Notes: generated from the letters alone by a model not told the origin. A stretch of 64,000 nt of DNA from Mycobacterium sp. GA-2829 (GCF_001499965.1 NZ_LQIT01000004.1:97132-161131), one strand, 5' to 3'. Positions 9,127 through 17,744 are shown, numbered from the stretch's first letter. Numbers and translations are program-made.

Positions 9127-9894
9127 TCAGCGGGTGCGTTCACGCGCCCGGAAATCGGCGAAGCTCTGCTCGGTCTCAGCGGATTCGAAGCAGTACGAGG
9201 CCATGTCGACCTCCATGCGGAGGTTGAGTTCCTGGCCGGCGTGCGCGGCGAGTTCGACGGCGCGTTTCACGCTCGACTGGGAGCGGCGCGGATTACCCGC
9301 CAACGACCGCGCCAGCTCACACGCGCGGGCCTGGGGGTCGTCGGCCAGCTCGGTGTACAGGCCGATCGTCAGACCCTCCGCGGGCTCGACCCAACGACCG
9401 GTCAACAGCAGGTCTTTCGCGCGCAGCACACCGACCATCAGGGGAAGACGTCCGGTGATGCCCCCGGTCGGTGCGTGTCCGATGACCGACTCCGGGAACT
9501 TCATCTTGGCCCGCGGACCGGCGATCACGAAGTCGGCGGCCAGCGCGATTTCCGCACCGCCTCCGATCGCGTAGCCGTGGACCGCGGCCACCACGGGGCA
9601 CGCGGCCCCGGTCATCAGCCGGGTGATGTCCTGCAGCTGATCGAATGCGACGCGCAGTTCGTCGGCCGAACCGGTCTCCGGCGCCAGCGTCTCGGTCAGA
9701 TCCTCACCCGCGCAGAACGCCCGGCCCGCACCCTGCACGACCACCGCGTCCGCACAATGGGTTTCGCGGCGCAACGCGTCGACGAACGATCCGAGCAGCT
9801 CGACGTTGAGCGCGTTCAGCACGTCGGGCCTGTTCAACGTGATCACCGAGACGCCGCCGTCGCGGTCGACGAGTACCGGATCCACTCCGCTCAC
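9127..9894 (-). CDS. Enoyl-CoA hydratase/isomerase family (crotonase fold)
   Basis: A crotonase-fold protein of 255 residues acting on acyl-CoA thioesters in the cytoplasm. The oxyanion-hole segments GRAFCAGEDL and HGYAIGGGAEIALAADF are intact. One acidic residue of the hydratase pair is visible as Glu in KFPESVIG, while the first position is less clear, so hydratase, isomerase or lyase activity cannot be separated. The start is GTG 9894 with a very strong AAAGGAGG site. It is the first gene of a two-gene unit with the acyl-CoA ligase, and two TGGTC-type operator copies lie immediately upstream. Confidence 0.88.
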   Translation of the reverse strand: MSGVDPVLVDRDGGVSVITLNRPDVLNALNVELLGSFVDALRRETHCADAVVVQGAGRAFCAGEDLTETLAPETGSADELRVAFDQLQDITRLMTGAACPVVAAVHGYAIGGGAEIALAADFVIAGPRAKMKFPESVIGHAPTGGITGRLPLMVGVLRAKDLLLTGRWVEPAEGLTIGLYTELADDPQARACELARSLAGNPRRSQSSVKRAVELAAHAGQELNLRMEVDMASYCFESAETEQSFADFRARERTR

Positions 9895-9908
9895 GCTTCC
9901 TCCTTTAG

Positions 9909-9935
9909 TGGTCTGGCCAGTAGTCTGGCTAGACC
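9909..9935. promoter_or_regulatory. Paired FadR-type operators before the hydratase-ligase operon
   Basis: TGGTCTGGCCA (9909-9919) is followed six bases later by CTGGCTAGACC (9925-9935), the reverse complement of GGTCTAGCCAG seen at 6126. The two copies face each other within the 90-base gap before the hydratase start, consistent with tight control by the FadR-type regulator encoded at 6702-7493. Confidence 0.65.
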
Positions 9936-9984
9936 TTTGTCATGTGTCAACAGGGACGCCGCTCCGCGCACGGGGCGGGGACGG

Positions 9985-11367
9985 TCAGGAGTGCGCGTGC
10001 AGAGGTTGGCCGGCCAGTGCGAGGTAGGCCTCGCCGAGCGCCTCGTTCTGTGTGGGGTGCGCGTGCAGCAGCGACACCAAATCGGCGGGCTCGGCCCCCC
10101 AGTTGTAGACCAGCTGGGCCTCGCCGATCAGTTCTCCGACGCGGGCGCCGACCATGTGGATCCCGACGATCGCGCCCGCGGCTCCCCTGCCGCCGGCCTT
10201 GATCAGCTTGACCGCTCCGCTGGTCTGCAGGATCTGGCTCCTGCCATTGCCCGCCAGGTCGTAGACGACGGTGTCGATCTCACCGAACCGCGCCCTCGCC
10301 TCCGCCTCGGTCAGGCCGACTGAGGCCACCTCGGGTTCGCAATAGGTGACTCGCGGAATGCCCGACTCGTCGATCGGGCGGGGGTCGCGTCCGGCGATGT
10401 CCTCGGCGACGAAGATGCCCTGCTGAAAACCCCTGTGCGCCAATTGCAGCCCGGCAACGACATCACCGACGGCGTAAACACCGTCGAGAGTGGTCCGCAG
10501 CCGGTCATCGGTGACGACGAAACCCCGGTCGAGCGCGACGCCGACGTCTTCGTACCCGTGGCCGGCGGTGTTGGGTCCGCGCCCGACAGCCACGAGGAGG
10601 AGATCCGCCGCGATGGTCTCGCCGTTGCCCAGGCGCACGGTCACGTCGTCGGCGCCCGCCGAGGCCGCGGTCAGGGTGACCCCGGTGTGCACCGTGACCC
10701 CACGGCGACGGAAAGCCCGTTCGAGCAGTTTGGACGAGGACTCGTCTTCGTTCGGCAGCAGCCGCGGCAGCGCTTCGACGACGGTGACCTCGGCGCCGAA
10801 CGACCGCCACACCGAGGCGAACTCGACGCCGATCACGCCGCCGCCCAGCACGACCACCCGGCGTGGCACCTCATCGAGCGTGAGGGCCTGATCGGAGGTG
10901 ACGATGCGGGGGCCCAGTTCGATTCCGGCGGGGACCTTCGCATACGACCCCGTCGCGAGGACGACGTGCCGCCCCGTCCACCGGCCTCCGCCCACCTCGA
11001 CCGACCGCGGCCCGACGAATGTGCCTGCGCCCTCGACGATCTGGATGTTGCGCGACTTCACCAAGCCCTGCAGGCCCTTGTGCAGACGCGCGACCACACC
11101 GTCCTTGTAGGTGTTGACCGCGGTCATGTCGATGCCGTTCAACTGCGACTGCACGCCGATCTTGATGCCGTCGCGGGCGGCGTCGGCGACCTCGGCGGCG
11201 TGCAGCAGCGCCTTGGTCGGCACGCACCCGCGGTGTAGACAGGTGCCGCCGAGTTTGTCCTTCTCCACCAGCACCACCGACCGGCCGAGTTCGGCGGCGC
11301 GCAGTGCGCACGCGTACCCGCCGGACCCTCCGCCGAGGATCACCAGATCGACTGTTGTCTCCGTCAT
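9985..11367 (-). CDS. lpd: Dihydrolipoyl dehydrogenase (E3)
   Basis: A flavoprotein of 460 residues that reoxidises the dihydrolipoyl arm of the E2 subunit and passes electrons through FAD to NAD+. It shows the FAD Rossmann motif GGGSGGYA, the redox-active disulfide C43/C48 in GGTCLHRGC, the NAD-binding GGGVIGVEFA, the second FAD site TTLDGVYAVGD, and the C-terminal catalytic HAHPTQNE dyad. It starts 15 bases after the E2 gene and is therefore the last gene of the bkd operon, giving the complex its own E3 rather than relying on the housekeeping one. Confidence 0.95.
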   Translation of the reverse strand: MTETTVDLVILGGGSGGYACALRAAELGRSVVLVEKDKLGGTCLHRGCVPTKALLHAAEVADAARDGIKIGVQSQLNGIDMTAVNTYKDGVVARLHKGLQGLVKSRNIQIVEGAGTFVGPRSVEVGGGRWTGRHVVLATGSYAKVPAGIELGPRIVTSDQALTLDEVPRRVVVLGGGVIGVEFASVWRSFGAEVTVVEALPRLLPNEDESSSKLLERAFRRRGVTVHTGVTLTAASAGADDVTVRLGNGETIAADLLLVAVGRGPNTAGHGYEDVGVALDRGFVVTDDRLRTTLDGVYAVGDVVAGLQLAHRGFQQGIFVAEDIAGRDPRPIDESGIPRVTYCEPEVASVGLTEAEARARFGEIDTVVYDLAGNGRSQILQTSGAVKLIKAGGRGAAGAIVGIHMVGARVGELIGEAQLVYNWGAEPADLVSLLHAHPTQNEALGEAYLALAGQPLHAHS

Positions 11368-11382
11368 GTTCTCTCCGTCGGG

Positions 11383-12648
11383 TCAGTGGACGAGTGCGAG
11401 CGACGGTTGGCTGAGCAACCGCGCGATGTGGGCGAGCACCGCGCTGCCGAGTTGTCCGTCGACGAGCCGGTGGTCGAACGACAGCGACAGCGTGCACACA
11501 CTGCGCAGGTGGATCTCGCCGCTGTGTTCCCATGGCCTGCGGACGATCTGGCCCACGCAGAGGATGCCGGCCTCGCCGGGGTTGAGGATCGGGGTGCCGC
11601 CGTCGACGCCGAACACCCCGATGTTGGTGATCGTGAAGGTGCCGCGGGCCATCGCCTCGGGCCGCGTCTTACCTTCCCGCGCTGCGACGATGAGCTCGTC
11701 GAGGTTGTCGCACAGCTCGCGGGCGCTCAGCTTCTGCGCCGCCTTGATGTTCGGCACCAGCAGACCGCGCGGTGTCGCGGCGGCGATGCCGAGGTTGACG
11801 TCGCGGTACCGCACGATGTCCCCGGCTTCGCCGTCCCATTTGGCGTTCATCTCCGGATGGGCCCGTAGCGCGGAGAGCGTGGCGCGGACGATGAGTACCA
11901 GCGGTGTCAGCCGCGCGCCGGCGAACGCCCGGTCGCCACGCAGCTGTTCGAGCAGATCCAGGGTCTCGGTGACGTCGACGGTGACCCACTCGGTGACGTG
12001 CGGGGCGGTGAACGCGGAGGAGACCATGGCTTCGGCGGTGACCTTGCGGACACCCTTGATCGGGATTCGGGTCTCCGCCGAATCATCCACGCCTGCAGCG
12101 GGAATGCGCGCCTGTGCGGCGTTGTCGACGTCGGCGCGGGTGATCTGTCCATGCGCACCGGTGGCCGCCACCGAAGCCAGTTCCACCCCGAGACGCTTGG
12201 CGTGCACCCGGACCGGCGGCGTCGCGTGCGGCCGGCCGGAGGCGGCCTGGCGCGGCACCGAATCGCCGGGACGGAAGCCCGGTTTGCGCGGGCGGCGCGC
12301 CACCTTGGCCCGGCTGGGTCCGTACCCGACCAGCACCGGCTGGCGTTCCTCCTCGGGCTCCTCTAGCTCGGCGGGCTCGGCGGGGTGCTCGACCGGTTCC
12401 TCGCCGTCCCCCACGAAGCTGACGATCACGGTGCCGACGTCGACCGTGTCGCCCTCCTGCACATGAAGTTTGGCGATCACACCGGCGTACGGAGACGGCA
12501 GCTCCACGAGGGATTTCGCCGTCTCGACCTCGACGAGGGTGTCGTTGACATCGACGGGGTCGCCGACCTTGACGTGCCAGGTGACGATCTCCGCTTCGGT
12601 GAGTCCTTCGCCGACGTCGGGCAGAGCGAACTGGAGGGCGGGCGCCAT
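11383..12648 (-). CDS. bkdC: Branched-chain keto acid dehydrogenase E2 (dihydrolipoyl acyltransferase)
   Basis: The core acyltransferase of the complex, 421 residues. One N-terminal lipoyl domain carries the modified lysine K45 in VETAKSL. A charged Pro/Glu linker follows, then a peripheral subunit-binding domain (VHAKRLGVELASV, about 150-180) that holds E1 or E3, and a C-terminal catalytic domain with the DHRLVDG motif (His393, Asp397). ATG 12648 is chosen because the lipoyl domain begins directly there; a longer frame upstream overlaps the E1beta gene. Spacing to E1beta is 16 bases. The subunit set fits M. tuberculosis BkdABC by family knowledge. Confidence 0.94.
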   Translation of the reverse strand: MAPALQFALPDVGEGLTEAEIVTWHVKVGDPVDVNDTLVEVETAKSLVELPSPYAGVIAKLHVQEGDTVDVGTVIVSFVGDGEEPVEHPAEPAELEEPEEERQPVLVGYGPSRAKVARRPRKPGFRPGDSVPRQAASGRPHATPPVRVHAKRLGVELASVAATGAHGQITRADVDNAAQARIPAAGVDDSAETRIPIKGVRKVTAEAMVSSAFTAPHVTEWVTVDVTETLDLLEQLRGDRAFAGARLTPLVLIVRATLSALRAHPEMNAKWDGEAGDIVRYRDVNLGIAAATPRGLLVPNIKAAQKLSARELCDNLDELIVAAREGKTRPEAMARGTFTITNIGVFGVDGGTPILNPGEAGILCVGQIVRRPWEHSGEIHLRSVCTLSLSFDHRLVDGQLGSAVLAHIARLLSQPSLALVH

Positions 12649-12664
12649 GACGATCCTTCGCTGG

Positions 12665-13663
12665 TCAGTACTGGTAGGTGGCGTCGACTGCGTCGAGCAC
12701 CCGGTCGAGGTCGGGCAAGTAGGCCTCTTCGATGCGCGCCGGCGGGTAGGGGATGTTCCAGCCGCCGACGCGCTGCACGGGCGCCTCGAGCACCGAGAAG
12801 CACCGTTCGGTGACCGATGCTGCGATCTCGGCGCCGAGCCCGACGAAGGTGGGCGCCTCGTGGACGACGACCAACCGCCCGGTCTTGGCGACCGAGGTGG
12901 TGATCGTCTCGAGGTCGAGCGGCGACAGCGACCGCAGATCGAGCACCTCCAGCGACCTGCCCTCGGCTTCGGCGACGGTGGCCGCGTCGAGCGCCACCCG
13001 CACCGTCGGGCCGTAGGCGACCACCGTGCAGTCCGTCCCGGCGCGCACGACGCGGGCGCGGTCCATCGGGAGTTCCTCCGTCGCAACGGCTTCCAATGCG
13101 ACGGGCGCCTTGTCCCAGTAGCGTCGTTTCGGCTCGAAGAAGATCACGGGATCGTCGCAGGCGATGGCCTGCTGGATCATCGTGTGCGCGTCACCGGGGC
13201 TCGCACACGCCACGACCCGCAGACCCGCGGTGTGGCAGAAGTAGGCCTCGTTGGATTCGCTGTGGTGTTCGACGGCGCCGATCCCACCGCCGCACGGGAC
13301 GCGGATGGTCACCGGCACGGTGAGCCGGCCACCGGATCGGGCGCGCAGTTTCGCCAATTGGGACACGATCTGGTCGAAGGCCGGGTAGATGAACCCGTCG
13401 AACTGGATCTCGCACACCGGACGGTAGCCACGCAACGCCATGCCGATGGCCGTCCCCACGATGCCGGATTCGGCGAGCAGAGAGTCGATCACGCGGTCGG
13501 CGCCGAATTCGGTCTGCAGTCCCTCGGTGACCCGGAAGACGCCGCCGAGCGCACCGATGTCCTCACCGATCAGGACCACTGACTCGTCGTCGCGCATGGC
13601 TTGGCGCAGGCCGGCGTTCAGGGCGGCGCCCAGGGACAGGGTCTCGGGAACGGCGGTGGTCAT
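12665..13663 (-). CDS. bkdB: Branched-chain keto acid dehydrogenase E1 beta subunit
   Basis: A protein of 332 residues of the transketolase-like beta family. It shows LIGEDIGALGGVFRVT near the N-terminus, LAESGIVGTAIGMALRG, the GGGIGAVEHHSES loop with the catalytic histidine, and a C-terminal transketolase domain with LDLRSLSPLD. With E1alpha it forms the thiamine-diphosphate enzyme that decarboxylates branched 2-keto acids. ATG 13663 overlaps the E1alpha stop by four bases (ATGA), implying translational coupling and equal subunit supply. Confidence 0.94.
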   Translation of the reverse strand: MTTAVPETLSLGAALNAGLRQAMRDDESVVLIGEDIGALGGVFRVTEGLQTEFGADRVIDSLLAESGIVGTAIGMALRGYRPVCEIQFDGFIYPAFDQIVSQLAKLRARSGGRLTVPVTIRVPCGGGIGAVEHHSESNEAYFCHTAGLRVVACASPGDAHTMIQQAIACDDPVIFFEPKRRYWDKAPVALEAVATEELPMDRARVVRAGTDCTVVAYGPTVRVALDAATVAEAEGRSLEVLDLRSLSPLDLETITTSVAKTGRLVVVHEAPTFVGLGAEIAASVTERCFSVLEAPVQRVGGWNIPYPPARIEEAYLPDLDRVLDAVDATYQY

Positions 13664-14757
13664 GCGAACGAATTCCTCCACGTCGTGTATTGCTCGCGTT
13701 CGGCACGCAGGGCCGCGGTCTCGCGGACGAAGGTGTTGAGGAAGGTGTCCTCCAGCGCGGGTGCGTCGAGGCTTCGGCACGCGGTGCGGGTGGTTTCGGC
13801 CAGCACGGTGGCCTCCTCCTCGAGCGCGGTGTGGAACGCCTCGTCGGCCCAGCCCTGCGCGTCCAGCAGGCGCCGCACCCGGACCAGTGGGTCGCGCGCC
13901 TCCCAGACCGCGACGTCGTCTGCGCTGCGGTAGCGGGTGGGGTCATCGGACGTCGAATGCCCGGCCATGCGGTAGGTGACGGCCTCGATCAGCTCGGGCG
14001 GCCCGCCGGCACGGATGCGGTCGGCGGCCGCGGCGGTGGCCGCATGGACGGCGACGACGTCGTTGCCGTCGACCAGAGTGGTGCGCAACCCGAAGCCGGC
14101 TGCCCTGACGTGCAAGGGGGTTCGGCTCTGGGCGGCCGAGGGGGTGGAGATCGCCCACTGGTTGTTCTGGCAGAAGAACAGGATCGGCGCATTGGTCACC
14201 GCAGCCCAGTTGAGCGCTTCGCTGGCATCGCCCTGGCTGGCAGATCCGTCGCCGAAGTAGCAGAGCACGATCTCGTCGAGCGTGGGGTCCTTACGCCGGT
14301 CGGCGGCGACACCGAGCGCATATCCGGTGGCGTGCAACAGTTGCGTGCTCAACACGAGCGACGAGATGTGAAACCGATACGGTTGCGGATCCCACCCGCC
14401 GTGTGCGGTCCCTCGCCATTGGGTGAGCAGTTCGGCGGGTCCGAGGCCGCGGCAGAGGGCGGCGGCCTGTTCGCGGTAGGACGGGAACACGTGATCGCTG
14501 GGGCGCACCGCACGGATGCTGCCGACCTGCGCGGCTTCCTGCCCGCGACATGAGAGCCACAGACCGAGCTCACCCTGCCGCTGCAGGTGATAGGCCTCCT
14601 GGTCGAGTCGCCGGGCGAGCACCATGTCGCGGTAGAAGGCGCGACAGCGGCCGGCGGTGGTGTGCGCGTGGTCGTGGAGGGCGCCGTCGGCGTCGAGCAC
14701 CTGCCAAGGCGAATTGAACGCCGTATCCACCATCGGCGCGTCGACCAGATCCGTCAT
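13660..14757 (-). CDS. bkdA: Branched-chain keto acid dehydrogenase E1 alpha subunit
   Basis: The thiamine-diphosphate-binding subunit, 365 residues. The cofactor motif GDG (169-171) is paired with NN (198-199), and the loop YRMAGHSTSDDP is the conserved substrate and regulatory loop of E1alpha. It catalyses decarboxylation of the keto acids from Val, Leu and Ile, giving acyl-CoAs used as methyl-branched primers or for energy. It follows the small ACT gene by 15 bases and overlaps E1beta, so ACT-E1alpha-E1beta-E2-E3 reads as one operon. Confidence 0.94.
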   Translation of the reverse strand: MTDLVDAPMVDTAFNSPWQVLDADGALHDHAHTTAGRCRAFYRDMVLARRLDQEAYHLQRQGELGLWLSCRGQEAAQVGSIRAVRPSDHVFPSYREQAAALCRGLGPAELLTQWRGTAHGGWDPQPYRFHISSLVLSTQLLHATGYALGVAADRRKDPTLDEIVLCYFGDGSASQGDASEALNWAAVTNAPILFFCQNNQWAISTPSAAQSRTPLHVRAAGFGLRTTLVDGNDVVAVHAATAAAADRIRAGGPPELIEAVTYRMAGHSTSDDPTRYRSADDVAVWEARDPLVRVRRLLDAQGWADEAFHTALEEEATVLAETTRTACRSLDAPALEDTFLNTFVRETAALRAEREQYTTWRNSFA

Positions 14758-14772
14758 GTCCTGCCTTCCGTC

Positions 14773-15039
14773 TCAGAGTGCGTGCGCCAGACAGCACGCG
14801 GATTGCGTTGCGCTGACCTCGATCACGTCGATCAGGCGGTTGAGCCGGGCGATCAACAAGTCGAGGCGTTCGCGCGTGGGCACCCGGACGGTGAGCCGGA
14901 CGTCCCAGCGGTCGGACTGCGGTGGGTGCGCGAACGTCATGTGGATGATCTCGATGTCCAGGGGCAGGACCATGCCGGTCAGCCGGGCGGGCACCGCGCG
15001 CCCGGGGCCGGTCACGATGGCGAGCTGTTGTTCCGGCAT
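14773..15039 (-). CDS. Small ACT-domain protein leading the bkd operon
   Basis: A protein of 88 residues with ATG at 15039 behind GGGAGG. The arrangement (VTGPGRAVPARLTGMVLPL, then DIEIIHMTFAHP, then WDVRLTVRV and a C-terminal amphipathic helix) resembles the single ACT domain of acetolactate synthase small subunits, which bind valine. As first gene of the bkd operon it may sense branched-chain amino acids and tune the dehydrogenase or the Lrp regulator; this is inference from position and fold. No acetolactate synthase gene is nearby. Confidence 0.7.
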   Translation of the reverse strand: MPEQQLAIVTGPGRAVPARLTGMVLPLDIEIIHMTFAHPPQSDRWDVRLTVRVPTRERLDLLIARLNRLIDVIEVSATQSACCLAHAL

Positions 15040-15194
15040 CGAGACACCTCCCTGGAGTGGCCGGCCGACGCCGGACTTGGGAGATGACGCTAGGGTGCCG
15101 CCGAAACGGTGAGCAATATCCGAATAGCGATTGGGACCTGAGGCGCAACTTCCAACAACTACGTCGCACCTTTTGCGCGTACTTCGTTGCAGCA

Positions 15195-15650
15195 ATGCGC
15201 TGTTTAGTGCATCGTGAGCGAGTGCTCGACGAGATCGATCGGGAGATCATCCGCCTGCTCCGCGAAGACGGCCGCCGCACGGTGCGCGACATCGCCCGCC
15301 GGATCGGGCTGACCGTCGCGCCAGTGAAGCGGCGCATCGACCGGCTCGAGCAGACCGGGGTCATCACCGGCTACTCAGCGCGGATCAACACGGCCATGGA
15401 CGGCGAGCTCGAGGCGGTCGTCGAACTGCGGGTCGCGGGCAACCTCGATCTCGAGATGATCCTGGCCATCGCGGAAGGCGTGCCGGAGGTGACCGAGGTC
15501 CTCACACTCGCCGGAGACCCGGATGCGATCATCCGGGTGCGGGCGGTGAACATCCACGATCTTCAGCGCGTCGTGAATCTGTTGCGCACCAACGGAAGAG
15601 TGACGGGCACGAAGACGCTGGTGGTGCTCAACTCCTGGAGTCGTGCCTAG
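15195..15650 (+). CDS. Lrp/AsnC-family regulator of the bkd operon (BkdR-like)
   Basis: A regulator of about 150 residues, read away from the bkd operon. The helix-turn-helix (LDEIDREIIRLLREDGRRTV to GLTVAPVKRRIDRLEQ) is followed by a RAM effector domain (AVVELRVAGNLDLEMILAI..VTEVLTLAGDPDAIIRVR). The start is uncertain: ATG 15195, GTG 15210 and GTG 15225 all precede the conserved LDEIDRE opening, none with a clear ribosome site. The dyad TTGC-A-GCAA at 15187-15195 overlaps the first candidate and could be an operator, favouring a later start. Lrp proteins next to bkd genes usually activate them in response to branched-chain amino acids. Confidence 0.85.
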   Translation: MRCLVHRERVLDEIDREIIRLLREDGRRTVRDIARRIGLTVAPVKRRIDRLEQTGVITGYSARINTAMDGELEAVVELRVAGNLDLEMILAIAEGVPEVTEVLTLAGDPDAIIRVRAVNIHDLQRVVNLLRTNGRVTGTKTLVVLNSWSRA

Positions 15651-16195
15651 CCTGCCCTCACCGTGGGCCAGAAGAGGTCGAACAGTCTCGGCTCCCAGTC
15701 TTCGGCCCACGCACCCGTGCGGGCACGTTCGGTGATGTGCGCACCGACCACCGCGTCGATCAACTCCGCGCCGTCGAGGTCGGCGCGGAACGATCCGTCG
15801 GCCTTGCCCGCGTCGATCACCGCCTCGATTTCCGACCGCTGATCGACGAGGATGCGGCGGAACACCGCCGTGAACTCGGGGTCGTCATCGGTGAGCAGGG
15901 CCGCGAAGCCGCCGTTGCCGATCCCGTCCTCGATCGCGCGGACCGCTTCGCGGATGATCCAGCGCAGCCGGTCGGGCGCGTCGGTGTCGGGGGCCAACGG
16001 TTCCGGGGCGGTCACCCGCGACAGTGCGACCGACAGCATGTCGCGGCGGTCGCTGTGCCGGCGGTAGATCGTCGTCTTCGCGATGCCCGAGAGTGCGGTG
16101 ACGGCCTCGACGGTCACCGACCTCGGCCCCTTCGTCCGCAACAGCTCCAGGGTCGCCTCCGCGATGCCGGCGTCGACATCCCGTCGCTGCACCAT
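15647..16195 (-). CDS. TetR-family repressor
   Basis: A protein of 182 residues. The N-terminal TetR domain (VTVEAVTALSGIAKTTIYRRHSDR) is clear; the C-terminal ligand domain is too variable to name the ligand. It is divergent from the small membrane-protein gene at 16300, and an operator-like inverted repeat with arms AAAACGCTAC/GTAGCGTTTT lies between them. Its stop overlaps the Lrp gene's stop by four bases in convergent orientation. Confidence 0.88.
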   Translation of the reverse strand: MVQRRDVDAGIAEATLELLRTKGPRSVTVEAVTALSGIAKTTIYRRHSDRRDMLSVALSRVTAPEPLAPDTDAPDRLRWIIREAVRAIEDGIGNGGFAALLTDDDPEFTAVFRRILVDQRSEIEAVIDAGKADGSFRADLDGAELIDAVVGAHITERARTGAWAEDWEPRLFDLFWPTVRAG

Positions 16196-16234
16196 TCGCG
16201 CTCTCCCACCTGCGGCGGAATATCCGCCGCTTGA

Positions 16235-16278
16235 AAAACGCTACACTATCCGTAGCGATACGATACGCGTAGCGTTTT
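16235..16278. promoter_or_regulatory. TetR operator: AAAACGCTAC...GTAGCGTTTT
   Basis: Perfect 10-base inverted arms at 16235-16244 and 16269-16278, with an additional GTAGCG half-site at 16252-16257. The AT-richer dyad sits 22 bases before the membrane-protein start and 39 bases before the TetR start, where it could control both. Confidence 0.65.
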
Positions 16279-16299
16279 GTAGTGAGAGGTGGAGAGAAC

Positions 16300-16656
16300 G
16301 TGTTCAAGAAGTTGCGGGCCGAGACAGTCACCTTGCTGGCCTATCTGTCCTTCCTCGTGGGCTTCGTCGCCTTGGGGCTGTTCGTCTACGCACTGACCGC
16401 AGACGGTTCGCTCACGGGCGTGTTCGGCATCGCCGTGATCGCGGCCTTCGCCGCAGCCGTGGTGCTGTTCCCCATGGGCGCCCGCATGCGCGCCAAGGTC
16501 AACGACAGTGGCATCGACATCCCCGGCATCAACATCTTCGCAACGCCGCTGAAGCGCGATCAGATCGACGCGTACCTGACGCACTACCGCGGTGCGCCAG
16601 AAACCGACGACGCGCCCGAGCCGGTCCTCGCACAGTCCGAGCGCCGCGCCGCCTGA
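16300..16656 (+). CDS. Small two-helix membrane protein under TetR control
   Basis: A protein of 118 residues with GTG start at 16300 behind GGAGAG. Two strong hydrophobic segments (about residues 10-33 and 41-62) form a helical hairpin, followed by a soluble tail with the segment VNDSGIDIPGINIF and a variable charged end. I do not recognise a family. Divergence from a TetR gene with a shared operator suggests a ligand-induced membrane factor, for example an envelope stress or efflux accessory protein. Confidence 0.65.
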   Translation: MFKKLRAETVTLLAYLSFLVGFVALGLFVYALTADGSLTGVFGIAVIAAFAAAVVLFPMGARMRAKVNDSGIDIPGINIFATPLKRDQIDAYLTHYRGAPETDDAPEPVLAQSERRAA

Positions 16657-16712
16657 TCACACAACGGCCGAATCGGCCCCGCGCGACGCCATATGCGTGT
16701 ACAGCTTTCCCG

Positions 16713-17684
16713 GTGAAGATTCGTGCCCTGTGCGGCGCCGTCCTGGCCGCCTGCTTCGTCCTGGCCGGCTGCGGAGAGTCGCAAACCGCCGACGCCGCAA
16801 CCGAATACCCGTCGGGACCGGTGACGATGACGGCGGGTTCGAACCCCGGCAGCGGATTCGACATCACGATCCGCGCGGTCGTGGACGCCCTGCAGAAGGA
16901 GCACCTCGTCGATGTGCCGCTGCCGGTGGAGAACCGGCCGGGCGGCATCGGCGCGGTGTTCCTCGCGACGATGGTCGAGCAGTATCGCGGCAGGGACGAC
17001 CAGGTGTCGGTCACCTCGCTGTCGATGATGATGAACGAACTGCGCGGACTGTCGCCGTATGGCTACACCGACGTCACGATGATCGCGCGCCTCATCACCG
17101 AGTACTACGTCGTCGTCACCGCACCCGACAGCCCGTACAAGACCATCGGTGACGTGATGGCGGCGATCAAGGCCGACCCCGCCCTGCCGATCGGAGCCGC
17201 CACCGACGACCAGGCCCCGTTCGATCTCCTGGTGGCGGCCGCGGGTGGCGACCCGTCGACCGTCAACTACATCCCCTTCGAGGGCGGTGGCGACCAGGAG
17301 GTCGCACTGCGCGCGGGCGAGATCCCGGTGGCGATCACCGGTGTCAGCGAGGTCGTCGACGACGTGAAGGCCGGCGAATTCGCCGCGCTCGCGGTCCTGT
17401 CCGAGAACCGACTGCCCGGCTTCGACGTCCCGACCGCCCGCGAGCAGGGTCTCGACGTGACGCTGGCCAACTGGCGCGGTCTCTACGGTCCGCCGGACAT
17501 GCCGGGGGTCGCGGTCGCCTACTGGCAGAAGGTGCTCGGCGAGATGGTCGCGTCCCCGACCTGGCAGCAGATCGCCGCGCAGAAGCAGTTCACCACCACG
17601 TTCCAGACGGGCGCGGAGTTCGAGACCTTCCTGGCGGAGACACAGGAAGACGTCAAGACCGCACTCGCGGAAGCCGGCCCCTGA
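16713..17684 (+). CDS. TctC/Bug-family solute-binding lipoprotein
   Basis: An exported binding protein of 323 residues. The signal peptide ends in the lipobox VLAGC (Cys about 19), so the mature protein is a lipoprotein anchored on the membrane. The rest is the Bug fold, with VTMTAGSNPGSGFDI near the start and the VENRPGGIGA segment that shapes the pocket. These proteins deliver tri- or dicarboxylates to TctAB permeases. No tctA or tctB gene lies in the window, so this one is an orphan and may work with a distant permease or in sensing. The start is GTG 16713. Confidence 0.85.
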   Translation: MKIRALCGAVLAACFVLAGCGESQTADAATEYPSGPVTMTAGSNPGSGFDITIRAVVDALQKEHLVDVPLPVENRPGGIGAVFLATMVEQYRGRDDQVSVTSLSMMMNELRGLSPYGYTDVTMIARLITEYYVVVTAPDSPYKTIGDVMAAIKADPALPIGAATDDQAPFDLLVAAAGGDPSTVNYIPFEGGGDQEVALRAGEIPVAITGVSEVVDDVKAGEFAALAVLSENRLPGFDVPTAREQGLDVTLANWRGLYGPPDMPGVAVAYWQKVLGEMVASPTWQQIAAQKQFTTTFQTGAEFETFLAETQEDVKTALAEAGP

Positions 17685-17744
17685 TCATTTGCTGATTCTG
17701 CGACGCCGCGTTCCGTTGAGCTCTACATTGTCAGCGGACGGGGG

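Noticed and set aside
12649..13086. Upstream extension of the E2 frame
   Set aside because: It lies inside the E1beta gene and is not protein-like; the lipoyl domain starts at 12648.
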